From Companilactobacillus kimchii DSM 13961 = JCM 10707 (GTDB lineage Bacteria > Bacillota > Bacilli > Lactobacillales > Lactobacillaceae), in contig NZ_AZDH01000008.1 in the NCBI RefSeq assembly GCF_001435445.1, positions 1 to 48,613 of the forward strand: 48,613 nt of DNA. The letters are read 5' to 3'. Both the position numbers and the translations under genes were made by a program. Under the pieces are notes generated by a model. That model was not told where the DNA came from, searched no databases, and saw nothing but the letters and a program-made list of their open reading frames with translations. Positions 25,963 to 35,292 of the stretch are shown here, one piece after another; position 1 is the stretch's first letter, and every line of letters starts with the position of its first letter.

Positions 25963-27912
25963 ACTAATTGATTCGATTAGTGACCACTCCAATTGTGTAG
26001 TGTAATTACCAGCCTCGTGAACACTGTTGCCAATGAATAGTTTAGGTCCTTCATGATCTTGCCAAGCAACTGAATCAAGCGTTTGACCATTAACAGTTTC
26101 AGAAACAAGCGTACCATTTTCATTCAGAACTTCATAACTACCATCTTGTTGATAATAACGCATCTCCGAATTTAATACTTTTTCATCAGATTTAAAAGGA
26201 TTTTTCTGCGATAAATATAAAGTTAAAGCCTGTTTATTACGACGTTTATCATCCACTTCCAAATGACTGCTTTCAATCTTATCTCTATCAAGTAAAGTAT
26301 CGGTCGTATATGAATTAATTGTTTTGTAACTCCAATCATTTGCTTGTAAATTGATACTATTGTCAGCAAAATTCAATTTTAAATTTTGAGCTGGGAGATA
26401 CTGTCCTAGCAGATTACCACTAGTATCGTAACCATTTGCACTCACAGTAGAATCGAACGATAAAGTTTCATTTTTCCCAACTGTTGAATTGATTTCAATT
26501 GCGAAATCCTTTGTGGTTACGAAATTTAAATTACGCAAAGTCAAAATTGTACCTTGATTATTATCCGGATCAGACACGCTAATATAATCCGTAAAATTTT
26601 GATTGTTCACCTTGACGTTATCAATTACCGAAGTCTTAGGTAACTTAATTTGTATTTCAGCCCTTGTCAAAGCCGAATTCAGATTACTATCCTTAACCGT
26701 AATTCGATGAATCACTTTATCATTCTCGGCCACATTATTTATGATTGTATTCTCACTATTGTGGTCCTCATAACTACTGTTGAAGATAGTATTATTAACA
26801 GAAACATCAGGAACGACATTCTTTCTAACGCTCAAATTAGCTTTATTAGTAGTAACGGTCGTCGTACTATCACCACTTGTTACAGTCAAAACTGCATAGT
26901 ACTTAGTTCCATTATCAGTAGCATAAACTGTATTAGCAGTTGTATACGTTAGAACATCACTATTGTTGTTAGTTACAACAGTATCTTTACCCGCAGTATC
27001 TACCTTATGCCAGACAACATTAGTCGGTTTTTCATCGAATTTTCCTTGTACCGCAAAAGTCGCTTTCTTACCTTCATCGACTGTTTGGTCATCCAATCCT
27101 CCACCAATCTTAATATCGACATAACCACTAACACTGGTACCATCACTGTTACTCATTGTCCCAGTCACTCGAACTGTTCCAGATTTACTACTGGTATTGG
27201 CCGTTACTAGTCCCGTCCTACTATCTACCGTTGCCAAACTAGTATCGCTAACCTTCCAAGTTATATTTCCCGTTGCATTATTAGGTGTTGGAGTCCCAGT
27301 TACATAGGTTGTAGCCGCACTGGACTGATTGTTGTACAAATAATTATCATTAGCTTTCACACTCAAGGCAGTGGCATTAATAGGACTTGGAAAAGTTGTT
27401 ATAAATGCTACTTTTGAATAAACGATAGTATCTAGTAAACCTGGAATTAGGCCATACCAGCGCGTCATCTGTTGATAATAGACCGTTCCCACTTTAGTTG
27501 GTGTCACCGTTAATTCTTTAGTTGTTTGTGACATCTGAGTCCAAGTCTGCCCATCAGTGGATTGGTACCAAGTATAATGTGGACTTGATAGCAAGCCTAA
27601 TAGGGCATCGACAACTGAACGACCAGAATCGGTATAGAGAGTTTTAGGATTATTGACGTACGTGTATTGATTTTCCGGTTGTAAATTATATCCCGAAGAC
27701 AACCAAATAAACAACAAAATTATCGGATCAGCAGTTGGCGTGTGATATGGAGTAACTGCCGCTTTTGCAGTGGTTGCCGTAGGAATAATCTTAGATATAA
27801 TTTTATTTTCAGGAGCACTTTTATCAAAATTTGATTGATCTAAACTCATGGCTGTGAAAACCAGCATCATACTAAAAAGAGTACTAATTAGAATTTGACG
27901 TTTCTTTTTCAT
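25960..27912 (-). CDS. Secreted Ig-like surface protein with WxL-like end
   Basis: A 650-residue exported protein. The N-terminus MKKKRQILISTLFSMMLVFTA is a signal peptide. An Ig-like region with two Trp (YTWYQSTDGQTWTQMSQ) covers about 90-170. A bacterial Ig-like domain of the Big_2 type (ITWKVSDTSLATVDSRTG) is near 220-270, and a second Ig-like domain (ATFAVQGKFDEKPTNVVWHK) near 285-365. The C-terminus, GNYTTQLEWSLIESIS, resembles the distal motif of WxL cell-wall-binding proteins. No LPXTG motif is present. It probably binds the cell surface without covalent anchoring. Many Thr, Asn and Ser residues fit an extracellular protein. Its stop overlaps element B. Confidence 0.75.
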   Translation of the reverse strand: MKKKRQILISTLFSMMLVFTAMSLDQSNFDKSAPENKIISKIIPTATTAKAAVTPYHTPTADPIILLFIWLSSGYNLQPENQYTYVNNPKTLYTDSGRSVVDALLGLLSSPHYTWYQSTDGQTWTQMSQTTKELTVTPTKVGTVYYQQMTRWYGLIPGLLDTIVYSKVAFITTFPSPINATALSVKANDNYLYNNQSSAATTYVTGTPTPNNATGNITWKVSDTSLATVDSRTGLVTANTSSKSGTVRVTGTMSNSDGTSVSGYVDIKIGGGLDDQTVDEGKKATFAVQGKFDEKPTNVVWHKVDTAGKDTVVTNNNSDVLTYTTANTVYATDNGTKYYAVLTVTSGDSTTTVTTNKANLSVRKNVVPDVSVNNTIFNSSYEDHNSENTIINNVAENDKVIHRITVKDSNLNSALTRAEIQIKLPKTSVIDNVKVNNQNFTDYISVSDPDNNQGTILTLRNLNFVTTKDFAIEINSTVGKNETLSFDSTVSANGYDTSGNLLGQYLPAQNLKLNFADNSINLQANDWSYKTINSYTTDTLLDRDKIESSHLEVDDKRRNKQALTLYLSQKNPFKSDEKVLNSEMRYYQQDGSYEVLNENGTLVSETVNGQTLDSVAWQDHEGPKLFIGNSVHEAGNYTTQLEWSLIESIS

Positions 27913-27988
27913 CTCCCTTACCTCTTAACCTTTTCTCAAGTTTACGGGTTTCCAGTAAAAAAGGCACTTTTATACTCTATTCCACAAT

Positions 27989-28026
27989 AAATAGCCAGCA
28001 ACTCTTTTTCGAGTTACTGGCTATTT
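27989..28026. terminator. Terminator after the ABC exporter operon
   Basis: AAATAGCCAGCAACTC and GAGTTACTGGCTATTT form a stem around TTTTTC. It ends the minus-strand ABC operon and separates it from the surface-protein gene. Confidence 0.82.
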
Positions 28027-28045
28027 CCTTCTTTATTTACGTAAT

Positions 28046-29827
28046 TTAATCTGTAACCATTTGATTACGGTAAAGTCCGGCATAGAAACCATCCTCTGCC
28101 AACAATTTATCATGATTACCTTGTTCAATAATCGCACCATCTTTTAGAACAACAATTTTATCGGCATTCAAAATTGTCTTCAAACGATGAGCAATAACGA
28201 AACTAGTCCGACCTTGAATAACTCGGTCCATTGCCGCTTGAATGTTAGCTTCCGTGACAGTATCAACATTTGAAGTGGCTTCATCCAGAATCAATAATTG
28301 TGGATTAGTCAAAATTGTTCTGGCAATCGACATCAATTGTTTCTGGCCAGCTGAGAAAATACTTTGCTCATCAGATACTTCTGTTTCATACCCCTTAGGC
28401 AAACTGGCGATGAACTCATGAATATTAGCCTGCTTAGCAGCATCAATAACACGTTCCATACTTGCGTCAGGATCACCAAATCGAATGTTGTCTGCAATCG
28501 TTCCTGAGAATAATTGTGGATCTTGTAAGACAATACCAACATTCTTTCGTAATTCTTTCAAAGAGAACTCACGAATATCAGTTCCATCAATCGTAATTCC
28601 TCCACTATCCACGTCGTAGAAACGATTCAAAAGATTCATAACAGTTGTCTTACCGGAACCTGTTGGTCCAACTAAAGCCACCATTTCGCCCTTATGAACA
28701 GAAATTGAAACACCATGTAAAATTTCTTTACCTGGTAAGTAACTAAAGTGAACATCATCAATTTGCAATTCATCTTTAATCCCAGCCAATGATTTACCTT
28801 CAGCAGGTTGAACTTCATCTGGCTGACTTCTAACTTCATCAACACGACGAGCACCTGTGATGGCTAATTGAATCATTCCGTACAAACTAGTCAATGACAT
28901 GATTGGTTGGTAATACTGCTGTGCATAGTTAACGAAAACAACAACCAAGGCTAAAGCAGCACCAGTTGATAGAGTTCCGTTTAAAGCAAACCATGAACCA
29001 AAGAAAATAACGATAGCTGTGTTTAACAAGGACATCCCTTGCATCAAAGGATTCAAAACACCTGACCAAATTTGACCAGACATAGCTGATTTACGGACTT
29101 TTTGATTGTGTTTTCTAAATCCTGCAATCGAATCTTTTTGTAATCCATTAGTGATAATAACTTTTTGAGCAGTAACTTGTTCATTAATATAACCGTTCAT
29201 TTTACCGATATCATCCTGTTGATGGTTAACCGCCACACCAGCTTTTTTCATAACAACTGCCGCAATGATTAAAGCTACCGGAGTAGATCCCATCGTTACC
29301 CAAGCCATTGTCACGTTCTGATCAAACATAACAATCAAAATACCAATAAATTGAGCTACGGATAAGAAAATTTCAATTAAAGCCTGATTCATCGCATTAA
29401 AAATGTTATCCAAATCAGAAGTGTAACGTGCCAAGATATCCCCATCACTGTGAGAATCAAAATATTGTACTTGCATCCGTTGCATCTTACGGAATAACCC
29501 AACACGCATCGTACCAGTTGAATAGGCTGTAATTCTGGCTAAAATCATACTAGCTATAAATAAAGTACTGGCATCACCCAAATACAATGCCAAGTAAACC
29601 CACAAAGTTTTATGGAAAGAACCTAAATTAGCATCCCCACGGGTAGCAGTATTTGTCCACTGTTGTAAGTAAGTTGTTAACTCAGAAACTGCACGACCAA
29701 GATAAGTTGGAGCAATAACAATACATGCGGTTGAAATACCGATTAGTATCGCCGTCACGAGAAAACCAAACCAGTATTTTTTTAAATAGTGCCAATAGTA
29801 TTTTCCTGCATTCTTTAAATCCCTCAT
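28046..29827 (-). CDS. ABC exporter half-transporter, catalytically competent subunit
   Basis: A 593-residue fused membrane and ATPase protein. Six membrane helices lie in residues 1-330. The nucleotide-binding domain has Walker A VGPTGSGKTT, a normal Walker B LLILDEATSNVD with the catalytic Glu and an intact H-loop (VIAHRLKTI). Its signature, IFSAGQKQLMS, deviates from LSGGQ. It overlaps the upstream half-transporter gene by four bases. The pair fits heterodimeric multidrug exporters such as LmrCD and BmrCD, where one ATP site is degenerate. Substrate unknown. Confidence 0.92.
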   Translation of the reverse strand: MRDLKNAGKYYWHYLKKYWFGFLVTAILIGISTACIVIAPTYLGRAVSELTTYLQQWTNTATRGDANLGSFHKTLWVYLALYLGDASTLFIASMILARITAYSTGTMRVGLFRKMQRMQVQYFDSHSDGDILARYTSDLDNIFNAMNQALIEIFLSVAQFIGILIVMFDQNVTMAWVTMGSTPVALIIAAVVMKKAGVAVNHQQDDIGKMNGYINEQVTAQKVIITNGLQKDSIAGFRKHNQKVRKSAMSGQIWSGVLNPLMQGMSLLNTAIVIFFGSWFALNGTLSTGAALALVVVFVNYAQQYYQPIMSLTSLYGMIQLAITGARRVDEVRSQPDEVQPAEGKSLAGIKDELQIDDVHFSYLPGKEILHGVSISVHKGEMVALVGPTGSGKTTVMNLLNRFYDVDSGGITIDGTDIREFSLKELRKNVGIVLQDPQLFSGTIADNIRFGDPDASMERVIDAAKQANIHEFIASLPKGYETEVSDEQSIFSAGQKQLMSIARTILTNPQLLILDEATSNVDTVTEANIQAAMDRVIQGRTSFVIAHRLKTILNADKIVVLKDGAIIEQGNHDKLLAEDGFYAGLYRNQMVTD

Positions 29828-31545
29828 GATTTTGCCCCCTCTCTAGCCTTTTGCGTACGGTAAATCTCTTGATATACCGAATTATGAGCCACTAATTCTT
29901 TGTGATTACCATTTCCAACAATGTGACCACTATCCATAACTAAAATTCGATCTGCTCGTAAAATTGAAGAAATCTTTTCAGCAATCACTACTGTAGTAGT
30001 CTTCGTCAAATCTCTATCCAAAGCTTCTTGAACCAGTTTTTCAGATTTAGCATCCAAAGCTGATGTGGCATCATCCAAAATTAAAATCTTTGGCTGCGCA
30101 ATAACACCACGAGTAATTGACAATCTTTGTTTTTGACCACCAGAGAAATTAGACGAGCGTTCTTCAACCGGTGCATCATAAGTCAAAGGCAAACGTTCAA
30201 TAAATTCAGAAGCTTGCGCAACGTTAGCTGCCCATTGCATTTGAATTGGTGTGGCATCTTCTTTAACTTGACGTAAATTAGCTGAAATAGTTCCTGAGAA
30301 TAACGTTGAACGTTGTAAAACGTAAGCAACCGTCTCTCGTAAAGATTTTTCAGAAAGTTGACGAACATCAACCCCACCAACTTTGATCGTACCAGAATCG
30401 GGATCATACAAACGGGCAATTAATTGAGCCAATGTCGTCTTACCCGATCCAGTCGCACCAATGATACCAATCATTTCACCGGCTTTAACTTTGAAACTAA
30501 TATCCTTCAATGTCGGCGTATCATCACCAGGATAAGTAAAGGTTACATTATCAAATTCAATGTCACCTTCTACCGGATCAGAATTACCCTCAACGTATGA
30601 CATACTAGGATCAGTTCCCATGACTTCACCAATACGTCCTAGAGAAATATTAGCTCTAGAAGCTGCAATCATTAAGAAACCACCATTAATTACTGCAAAT
30701 AGAATTTGCATCAAATAGGAAATAAAACTAGTAATTGCTGCTAAATAAGTAGGATGAACCGTTAAGTTTTGTCCAACTAGATAAACTGCCAAAACTACGG
30801 CAATATTGGCTGTTAAGAAGAAAGCAGGCATCAGAATGGCAAAAGTGTAACCAATCTTAGCTGTAACTTTAGTCAAATTATCTGAAGCAGCTGAAAACTT
30901 CTTGATTTCATGTGGCTCTTGCACAAAGGACTTAACAACACGAATACCCATCAAATTTTCACGAGCAACCGTATTAACATCTTCAATATCTTGTTGTGTT
31001 TCCGCAAAATAACCACTCATCTTTTTGTACGTGTACAAACTAACTGCTATGACAATAATCATCATACCAATCAAGACCCACCACTGTTGTGGCATTGTTA
31101 TCATGGCTAAAATGAAGGCTCCGATAAACAACAATGGAATCCGACTTACTTGTTGAAAAGCAGCCATAACAATTTGCTGAACCTGATTAATATCATTCGT
31201 CATTCTAACAACTAAGTTCGATGCTGAGAACTTCTCTACATCCGCATAGGCAAAAGATTGTACCTTATCGTATAGATCTGAACGTAAATCAGTCGCCACG
31301 CCTAATGCAACGTGAGCTGAATAAATCGTATTGACGACCCCTGCAATAATTCCGACTATCGCTAAAATAATCAAAATTATTCCTTGTTGAAAAATGGTAT
31401 TCTTATCACCCTTCAAAATTGCATTCATAATTACTTGCAACAATCGTGGTTGCCAAAGTGTCGCAAACACTAAGGCTATAACTGAAATAAGCGCAATATA
31501 AACATCTTTTCGATAGCGCTTGATATATGGCATTAATACTTTCAT
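29824..31545 (-). CDS. ABC exporter half-transporter, degenerate-site subunit
   Basis: A 573-residue partner of the next gene. It has six membrane helices, Walker A IGATGSGKTT and signature NFSGGQKQRLS. Walker B reads ILILDDATSALD, with Asp in place of the catalytic Glu, and the H-loop His is replaced by Glu (VIAEKISSI). Its Walker motifs would meet the deviant signature of the partner to form the inactive site, while the partner's Walker motifs meet this intact signature. This is the classic asymmetric exporter layout. AGGGGGG precedes the ATG. The upstream leader peptide and terminator suggest induction by translation-blocking compounds. Confidence 0.92.
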   Translation of the reverse strand: MKVLMPYIKRYRKDVYIALISVIALVFATLWQPRLLQVIMNAILKGDKNTIFQQGIILIILAIVGIIAGVVNTIYSAHVALGVATDLRSDLYDKVQSFAYADVEKFSASNLVVRMTNDINQVQQIVMAAFQQVSRIPLLFIGAFILAMITMPQQWWVLIGMMIIVIAVSLYTYKKMSGYFAETQQDIEDVNTVARENLMGIRVVKSFVQEPHEIKKFSAASDNLTKVTAKIGYTFAILMPAFFLTANIAVVLAVYLVGQNLTVHPTYLAAITSFISYLMQILFAVINGGFLMIAASRANISLGRIGEVMGTDPSMSYVEGNSDPVEGDIEFDNVTFTYPGDDTPTLKDISFKVKAGEMIGIIGATGSGKTTLAQLIARLYDPDSGTIKVGGVDVRQLSEKSLRETVAYVLQRSTLFSGTISANLRQVKEDATPIQMQWAANVAQASEFIERLPLTYDAPVEERSSNFSGGQKQRLSITRGVIAQPKILILDDATSALDAKSEKLVQEALDRDLTKTTTVVIAEKISSILRADRILVMDSGHIVGNGNHKELVAHNSVYQEIYRTQKAREGAKS

Positions 31546-31579
31546 TAATTTCCCCCCTTTTGTTTAGTTCCAATCCAGT

Positions 31580-31626
31580 AAAAAAAAACAAGACACTTAG
31601 CAGCAATGGCTACCTAGCATCTTGTC
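31580..31626 (-). terminator. Attenuator hairpin in the ABC exporter leader
   Basis: In minus sense ACAAGATGCTAGGTAGC pairs with GCTGCTAAGTGTCTTGT (with some G-U pairs and one mismatch) around a CATT loop, followed by nine T. It sits between the promoter at 31685-31713 and the first ABC gene at 31545, so transcripts must read through it. Confidence 0.8.
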
Positions 31627-31635
31627 CAGCCTCAA
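31597..31635 (-). CDS. Leader peptide of the ABC exporter operon
   Basis: A 12-codon frame, TTG start to TAA, encoding MRLDKMLGSHCC. GGAGGG lies seven bases upstream (31643-31648), as good a ribosome binding site as any in the window. Codons 4 onward lie in the 5' arm and loop of the attenuator, and the stop lies in its 3' arm. A ribosome stalled on this frame would hold the 5' arm open and let RNA polymerase continue into the ABC genes, while normal completion would let the terminator form. The layout is seen in the sequence; the mechanism is inferred by analogy with drug-induced leader peptides such as those of bmrCD and erm genes. Confidence 0.7.
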   Translation of the reverse strand: MRLDKMLGSHCC

Positions 31636-31684
31636 AAACAGACCCTCCGATGGTTCTTCAGTTGAATTAAAACGTTAGTAGCTA

Positions 31685-31713
31685 ATATTACAATGAATAA
31701 ATATTAAATTCAA
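31685..31713 (-). promoter_or_regulatory. Promoter of the ABC exporter operon
   Basis: In minus sense TTGAAT (31708-31713) and TAATAT (31685-31690) are 17 bp apart. The start of transcription would fall near 31677, giving a leader of about 130 bases. Confidence 0.65.
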
Positions 31714-31731
31714 GCACCTTCCTTAATAATA

Positions 31732-31784
31732 TAAAAAATGCCTTACAATTGCCAAAACTTTAATCAGTAATTGTAAGACATTAT
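31732..31784 (-). terminator. Terminator after the glucarate dehydratase gene
   Basis: In minus sense AATGTCTTACAATT and AATTGTAAGGCATT form a stem followed by TTTTTAT. It isolates the upstream gene from the ABC leader. Confidence 0.78.
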
Positions 31785-31796
31785 TAATAATATTTT

Positions 31797-33125
31797 TTAT
31801 CTAACCATTGAAGGTTTCTTTGGATCAAATTTCCAGTTTGGAATTAAGAATTGCATAGCCTTGGCATCATCACGAGCACCAAGATTCTTTTCAACATACA
31901 ATTCATTAGCTTGCTTAATCTTATCAAGGTCAATTTCAACTCCTAGACCTTCATTAGTCTTAGGAACAGTCAATTGTCCATTTTCAATCTTATATGGATT
32001 TTTTGTAAGGCTTTGTCCATCTTGCCAGATCCAATGAGTATCAACATCAAAAACACGACCTGGGGCAGCGGCGGCAGCATTGGCAACCATTGCTAATGAA
32101 ATGTCAAAATGATTGTTAGAGTGAACTCCCCAATTCAAATTGAATTCATTACACAATTGAGCTACACGAACAGCCCCCTCCATTGTCCAGAAGTGTGGAT
32201 CAGCCAATGGAATTGAAACAGAATTCAAGGCAATTGCATGAGACATTTGACGCCAATCAGTATCAACCATATTTGTAGCTGTAGGCATGTGAGTAATTTG
32301 TTGGAACTCAGACAGAATTTCACGTCCAGAGAAGCCATCTTCGCCACCACATGGATCTTCAATATAGTGAAGAATACCTTTCAATTCATCAGCATAGTGA
32401 ACAGCTTGTTTCAATGACCAAGCACCATTTGGATCTAGATCAAGTTTAGCTTCTGGGAATGCTTCATGAAGTGCTTTGATAGCAGCGACTTCTTCCTCAC
32501 CATCAAAGACACCACCTTTAAGTTTGAAAGTCTTGAAACCATACTTATCATAAGCGGCCTTTGCTAATTTAACAATTGATTCAGGGTCCATAGCTGGTTT
32601 ACGACGTAACTTACCCCAGTCACTAGAATTATCATCATCTTGTAGATATGGCATATCGGTCTTACTTGTATCTCCAACATAGAACAAGTAACCCAAAACG
32701 CCGACCTTTTCACGTTGTTGACCATCACCTAATAGTGCAGCAACGGGAACATGGAAATGTTTACCTAATAGGTCTAAGAATGAAGTTTCAATAGCTGTTA
32801 AGGCATGTACCATAATTCTTTGATCAAATGTTTGTTGACCACGGCCTCCTTTATCCAAATATGAGAACTTCTCTTTAACTTTCAAAAGAACATCTTTATA
32901 TTCACCGATTGTTCTACCGATTACTAATTCTTTTGATTGATTCAAAGTATCAGTGATCTTTTGTCCACCAGGAACTTCTCCTACACCGACTTGACCCTCA
33001 TCAGTTGTTAAAACCACAATATTTCTTGTGAAATATGGTCCATGGGCACCACTCAAGTTTAATAACATGCTGTCATAGCCAGCAACTGGATATACATCCA
33101 TTTTTTCAATTTTTGGAATACTCAT
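31797..33125 (-). CDS. gudD: Glucarate dehydratase
   Basis: A 442-residue enolase-superfamily enzyme converting D-glucarate to 5-keto-4-deoxy-D-glucarate. Catalytic residues line up with the E. coli enzyme at a constant offset of four: K201 and K203 (FKLK), D231 and N233 (DPNGAW), E262 (GGEDGF), N285 (TATNM), D309 (LADPHFW) and H335 (GVHSNNHFD). This makes the assignment firm within the GlucD group; use of L-idarate is also possible. GAGGAG precedes the ATG. It is divergent from a LysR regulator and forms a one-gene unit. No aldolase for its product is seen in the window. Confidence 0.93.
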   Translation of the reverse strand: MSIPKIEKMDVYPVAGYDSMLLNLSGAHGPYFTRNIVVLTTDEGQVGVGEVPGGQKITDTLNQSKELVIGRTIGEYKDVLLKVKEKFSYLDKGGRGQQTFDQRIMVHALTAIETSFLDLLGKHFHVPVAALLGDGQQREKVGVLGYLFYVGDTSKTDMPYLQDDDNSSDWGKLRRKPAMDPESIVKLAKAAYDKYGFKTFKLKGGVFDGEEEVAAIKALHEAFPEAKLDLDPNGAWSLKQAVHYADELKGILHYIEDPCGGEDGFSGREILSEFQQITHMPTATNMVDTDWRQMSHAIALNSVSIPLADPHFWTMEGAVRVAQLCNEFNLNWGVHSNNHFDISLAMVANAAAAAPGRVFDVDTHWIWQDGQSLTKNPYKIENGQLTVPKTNEGLGVEIDLDKIKQANELYVEKNLGARDDAKAMQFLIPNWKFDPKKPSMVR

Positions 33126-33224
33126 AAAAATTCTCCTCGTGTATTTATTGATTAATCGAAGTAATAATTGTTCATGTATAATAATGTTAGTTATTTAATT
33201 TTTTTTAATTGGGGGATCGTTGTA

Positions 33225-34124
33225 ATGGAAATCAATCGACTCAAAACTTTTTTATCTGTCGCCAGAAATGGTAGTTTCAAATCTGCTGCCGAAAAATTAT
33301 TTCTTTCTCCACGAGCAGTTTCAAAACAGATGGATCAAATCGAAAATGAACTCGGTACCTCACTATTTGAACGGAAGAAAAATAGTACTAAATTAAATCG
33401 TGCTGGTAAGCAATTTGTTGTTACAGCACAAGATATCGTCAATACTTACAACGATGCTCTAACTAAAATACAAACTATCAATGAAAAACCAACACCCACT
33501 TTGAGAATTGGCTTCTCATCCCTCAATCAGACCGTCATTTTAGAAACCATCATTGCTCCCTTTATGAAAAAATATCCGGAAATCAAACTCGAGTTAAAGG
33601 AAGAAAGTGGCATTCGTTTGATTCAATTATTGAAGCGTAACAATTTGGATTTTGCGGTCACACCCTTTTACGACCTTTCTCGTGAAAATGCTGATTTCAA
33701 GGCCATGAAGATGATCAAACTAGCCGAAGGCGAATTAATGCTCGGAGTTAGTGTCAACAGTCCTCTTGCTCAACAAGATTCAGCAAGTCTAGACGAAATA
33801 AAACATATGAAAGTCCTTTATTACAGTTCCTCTGAATCTTATTATTTGAGAGAAGTTTTCCTTGATAAATTCGACGGCTTCCTCACACCTGAACAGATTA
33901 GTCGTGTTTCTTCACTAGAGCAGCGTGATATGTTAGTTGCTTCCAACAACGGGGTTGGCTTTTATCCTAGCCCTTTTATAAATAAGGAACGGGCACAAAA
34001 TCCAATGATCAAGTTCCTCAAAATCACAGACAATGTTAATAAATACTATGCTTCAGCTTTCCTGTATCAACCGAATAATAAAAATCCTTCACTAAGAAAT
34101 TTAATTTCTGAATTAAAGGAGTGA
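33225..34124 (+). CDS. LysR family transcriptional regulator next to gudD
   Basis: I start it at the ATG at 33225 (299 residues) because GGGGGA lies about eight bases upstream and the protein then begins with the usual MEINRLKTFLSVARNGSFKS. The longer reading adds 19 hydrophobic residues of no family type. The DNA-binding motif is KSAAEKLFLSPRAVSKQMDQ. An effector domain covers about 90-295. It is divergent from gudD across 99 bp and probably activates it in response to a sugar acid. It converges on the lactonase gene behind a terminator. Confidence 0.88.
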   Translation: MEINRLKTFLSVARNGSFKSAAEKLFLSPRAVSKQMDQIENELGTSLFERKKNSTKLNRAGKQFVVTAQDIVNTYNDALTKIQTINEKPTPTLRIGFSSLNQTVILETIIAPFMKKYPEIKLELKEESGIRLIQLLKRNNLDFAVTPFYDLSRENADFKAMKMIKLAEGELMLGVSVNSPLAQQDSASLDEIKHMKVLYYSSSESYYLREVFLDKFDGFLTPEQISRVSSLEQRDMLVASNNGVGFYPSPFINKERAQNPMIKFLKITDNVNKYYASAFLYQPNNKNPSLRNLISELKE

Positions 34125-34150
34125 AATCCTAAACGATTTCGCCTCTTTTT
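34118..34150 (+). terminator. Terminator after the gudD-linked LysR gene
   Basis: GAGTGAAATC and GATTTCGCCTC form a stem with a CTAAAC loop, followed by seven T. Confidence 0.78.
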
Positions 34151-35278
34151 TTAAGCTAGAAAATCAGTAGCTTCAAGAACACGGACACAGGCGTCATGCT
34201 TGATACCAGTTTGAGCGATGCTTAAGTAACCGTACTTAGTATCACGATTGAAGAGGATTAAATCGTTAGTGTTTTGGTTAGCGCAAAGTAAGAAATCTCC
34301 ATTCTTACTCAAACTGAAATCACGTGGAAAGACACCTTCAGTCTTAATATTTTGAATCTTTTCAAGATGTTTACCACCATCCAAAACCTTATAAACAGTA
34401 ATTGAATCATGTCCACGGTTTGAGATATATAGGAACTTCTCATCAGGTGACAATCTGATAGCAGCTGAGCCACTGTGACCAACATACCCTTCAGGAATAT
34501 TAGAGTAGTCAGCAATTCTTTCCAATTTACCAGTTTCATGGTTGTACTCGACAACACCGACACGGCTAGATAGTTCACCTAGAACATAGATGTAATTAGT
34601 TTTTTTGGCAATGGCCAATTGACGAGGACCAAATCCTGACTTTGCATCAAAGGCCGACTTCAAAGTTAATTCTGCAGTATCGAAATCAACATCGTAAATG
34701 AATAACTTGTCACAACCTAATCCGCAAACAATTAATCTGCCATCTGGCAACTCTCTGGCAAAATGAATATGGGCGTGATCTTGTTCAACTAGTGGTCCGT
34801 GACCTTCGATTGGATAAGTATGACTATCAGTGATCTCATAGTTATCGTTCATCTTAAAAGTATGAATAGCATTAGTATTATAATTTGCGGCAAACAAAAC
34901 CTTATGCTCACTGTCGATTGAAATATATGAAGGAACTGTATATGGTAATTCATTCCAGAAATAAAGATTCTTCGCAGCATCATAAGCTTCGTAAGATCCA
35001 TGTTTCTTAGGTAAATAACTAGCTGAAATCAATTTACCAGTTTTGACATCAACGATTCCTACTCCACCTTGATTACCATCTTTAGTCAAAACAGTTGCAA
35101 TTTTTCCATCAGTCTCAGAATAATTTAGAAAAGCTGGATTATCGACTTTAGCCAACAAGCTAATATCGATAATCTTTTTTTCGTCAGTATCAAGGGTAGC
35201 GACGTACATACCTTCTGATTGATTGTGGGGCGTATAACTATCTTCTGTATAACCGCCTAAAATAAATTTATCCTTCAT
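34151..35278 (-). CDS. Lactonase family beta-propeller protein
   Basis: A 375-residue protein of the 6-phosphogluconolactonase-like seven-bladed propeller family (PF10282). Blade motifs recur: YISIDSEHKVLFAANYNTNA, FGPRQLAIAKKTNYIYVLGE and AIRLSPDEKFLYISNRGHDS. Conserved residues near the lactonase site, HGP and DHAHIHF, are present. It lies 14 bp downstream of an enolase-superfamily gene in the same operon, so its substrate is likely a sugar-acid lactone rather than 6-phosphogluconolactone. No signal peptide, so it is cytoplasmic. The family is certain; the substrate is inferred from context. Confidence 0.82.
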   Translation of the reverse strand: MKDKFILGGYTEDSYTPHNQSEGMYVATLDTDEKKIIDISLLAKVDNPAFLNYSETDGKIATVLTKDGNQGGVGIVDVKTGKLISASYLPKKHGSYEAYDAAKNLYFWNELPYTVPSYISIDSEHKVLFAANYNTNAIHTFKMNDNYEITDSHTYPIEGHGPLVEQDHAHIHFARELPDGRLIVCGLGCDKLFIYDVDFDTAELTLKSAFDAKSGFGPRQLAIAKKTNYIYVLGELSSRVGVVEYNHETGKLERIADYSNIPEGYVGHSGSAAIRLSPDEKFLYISNRGHDSITVYKVLDGGKHLEKIQNIKTEGVFPRDFSLSKNGDFLLCANQNTNDLILFNRDTKYGYLSIAQTGIKHDACVRVLEATDFLA

Positions 35279-35292
35279 TTTAAAAGCCTCCG

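Noticed and set aside
33168-33224. Longer LysR start giving 19 extra residues
   Set aside because: The extension is not LysR-like and is AT-rich promoter sequence; the ribosome binding site GGGGGA fits the ATG at 33225.
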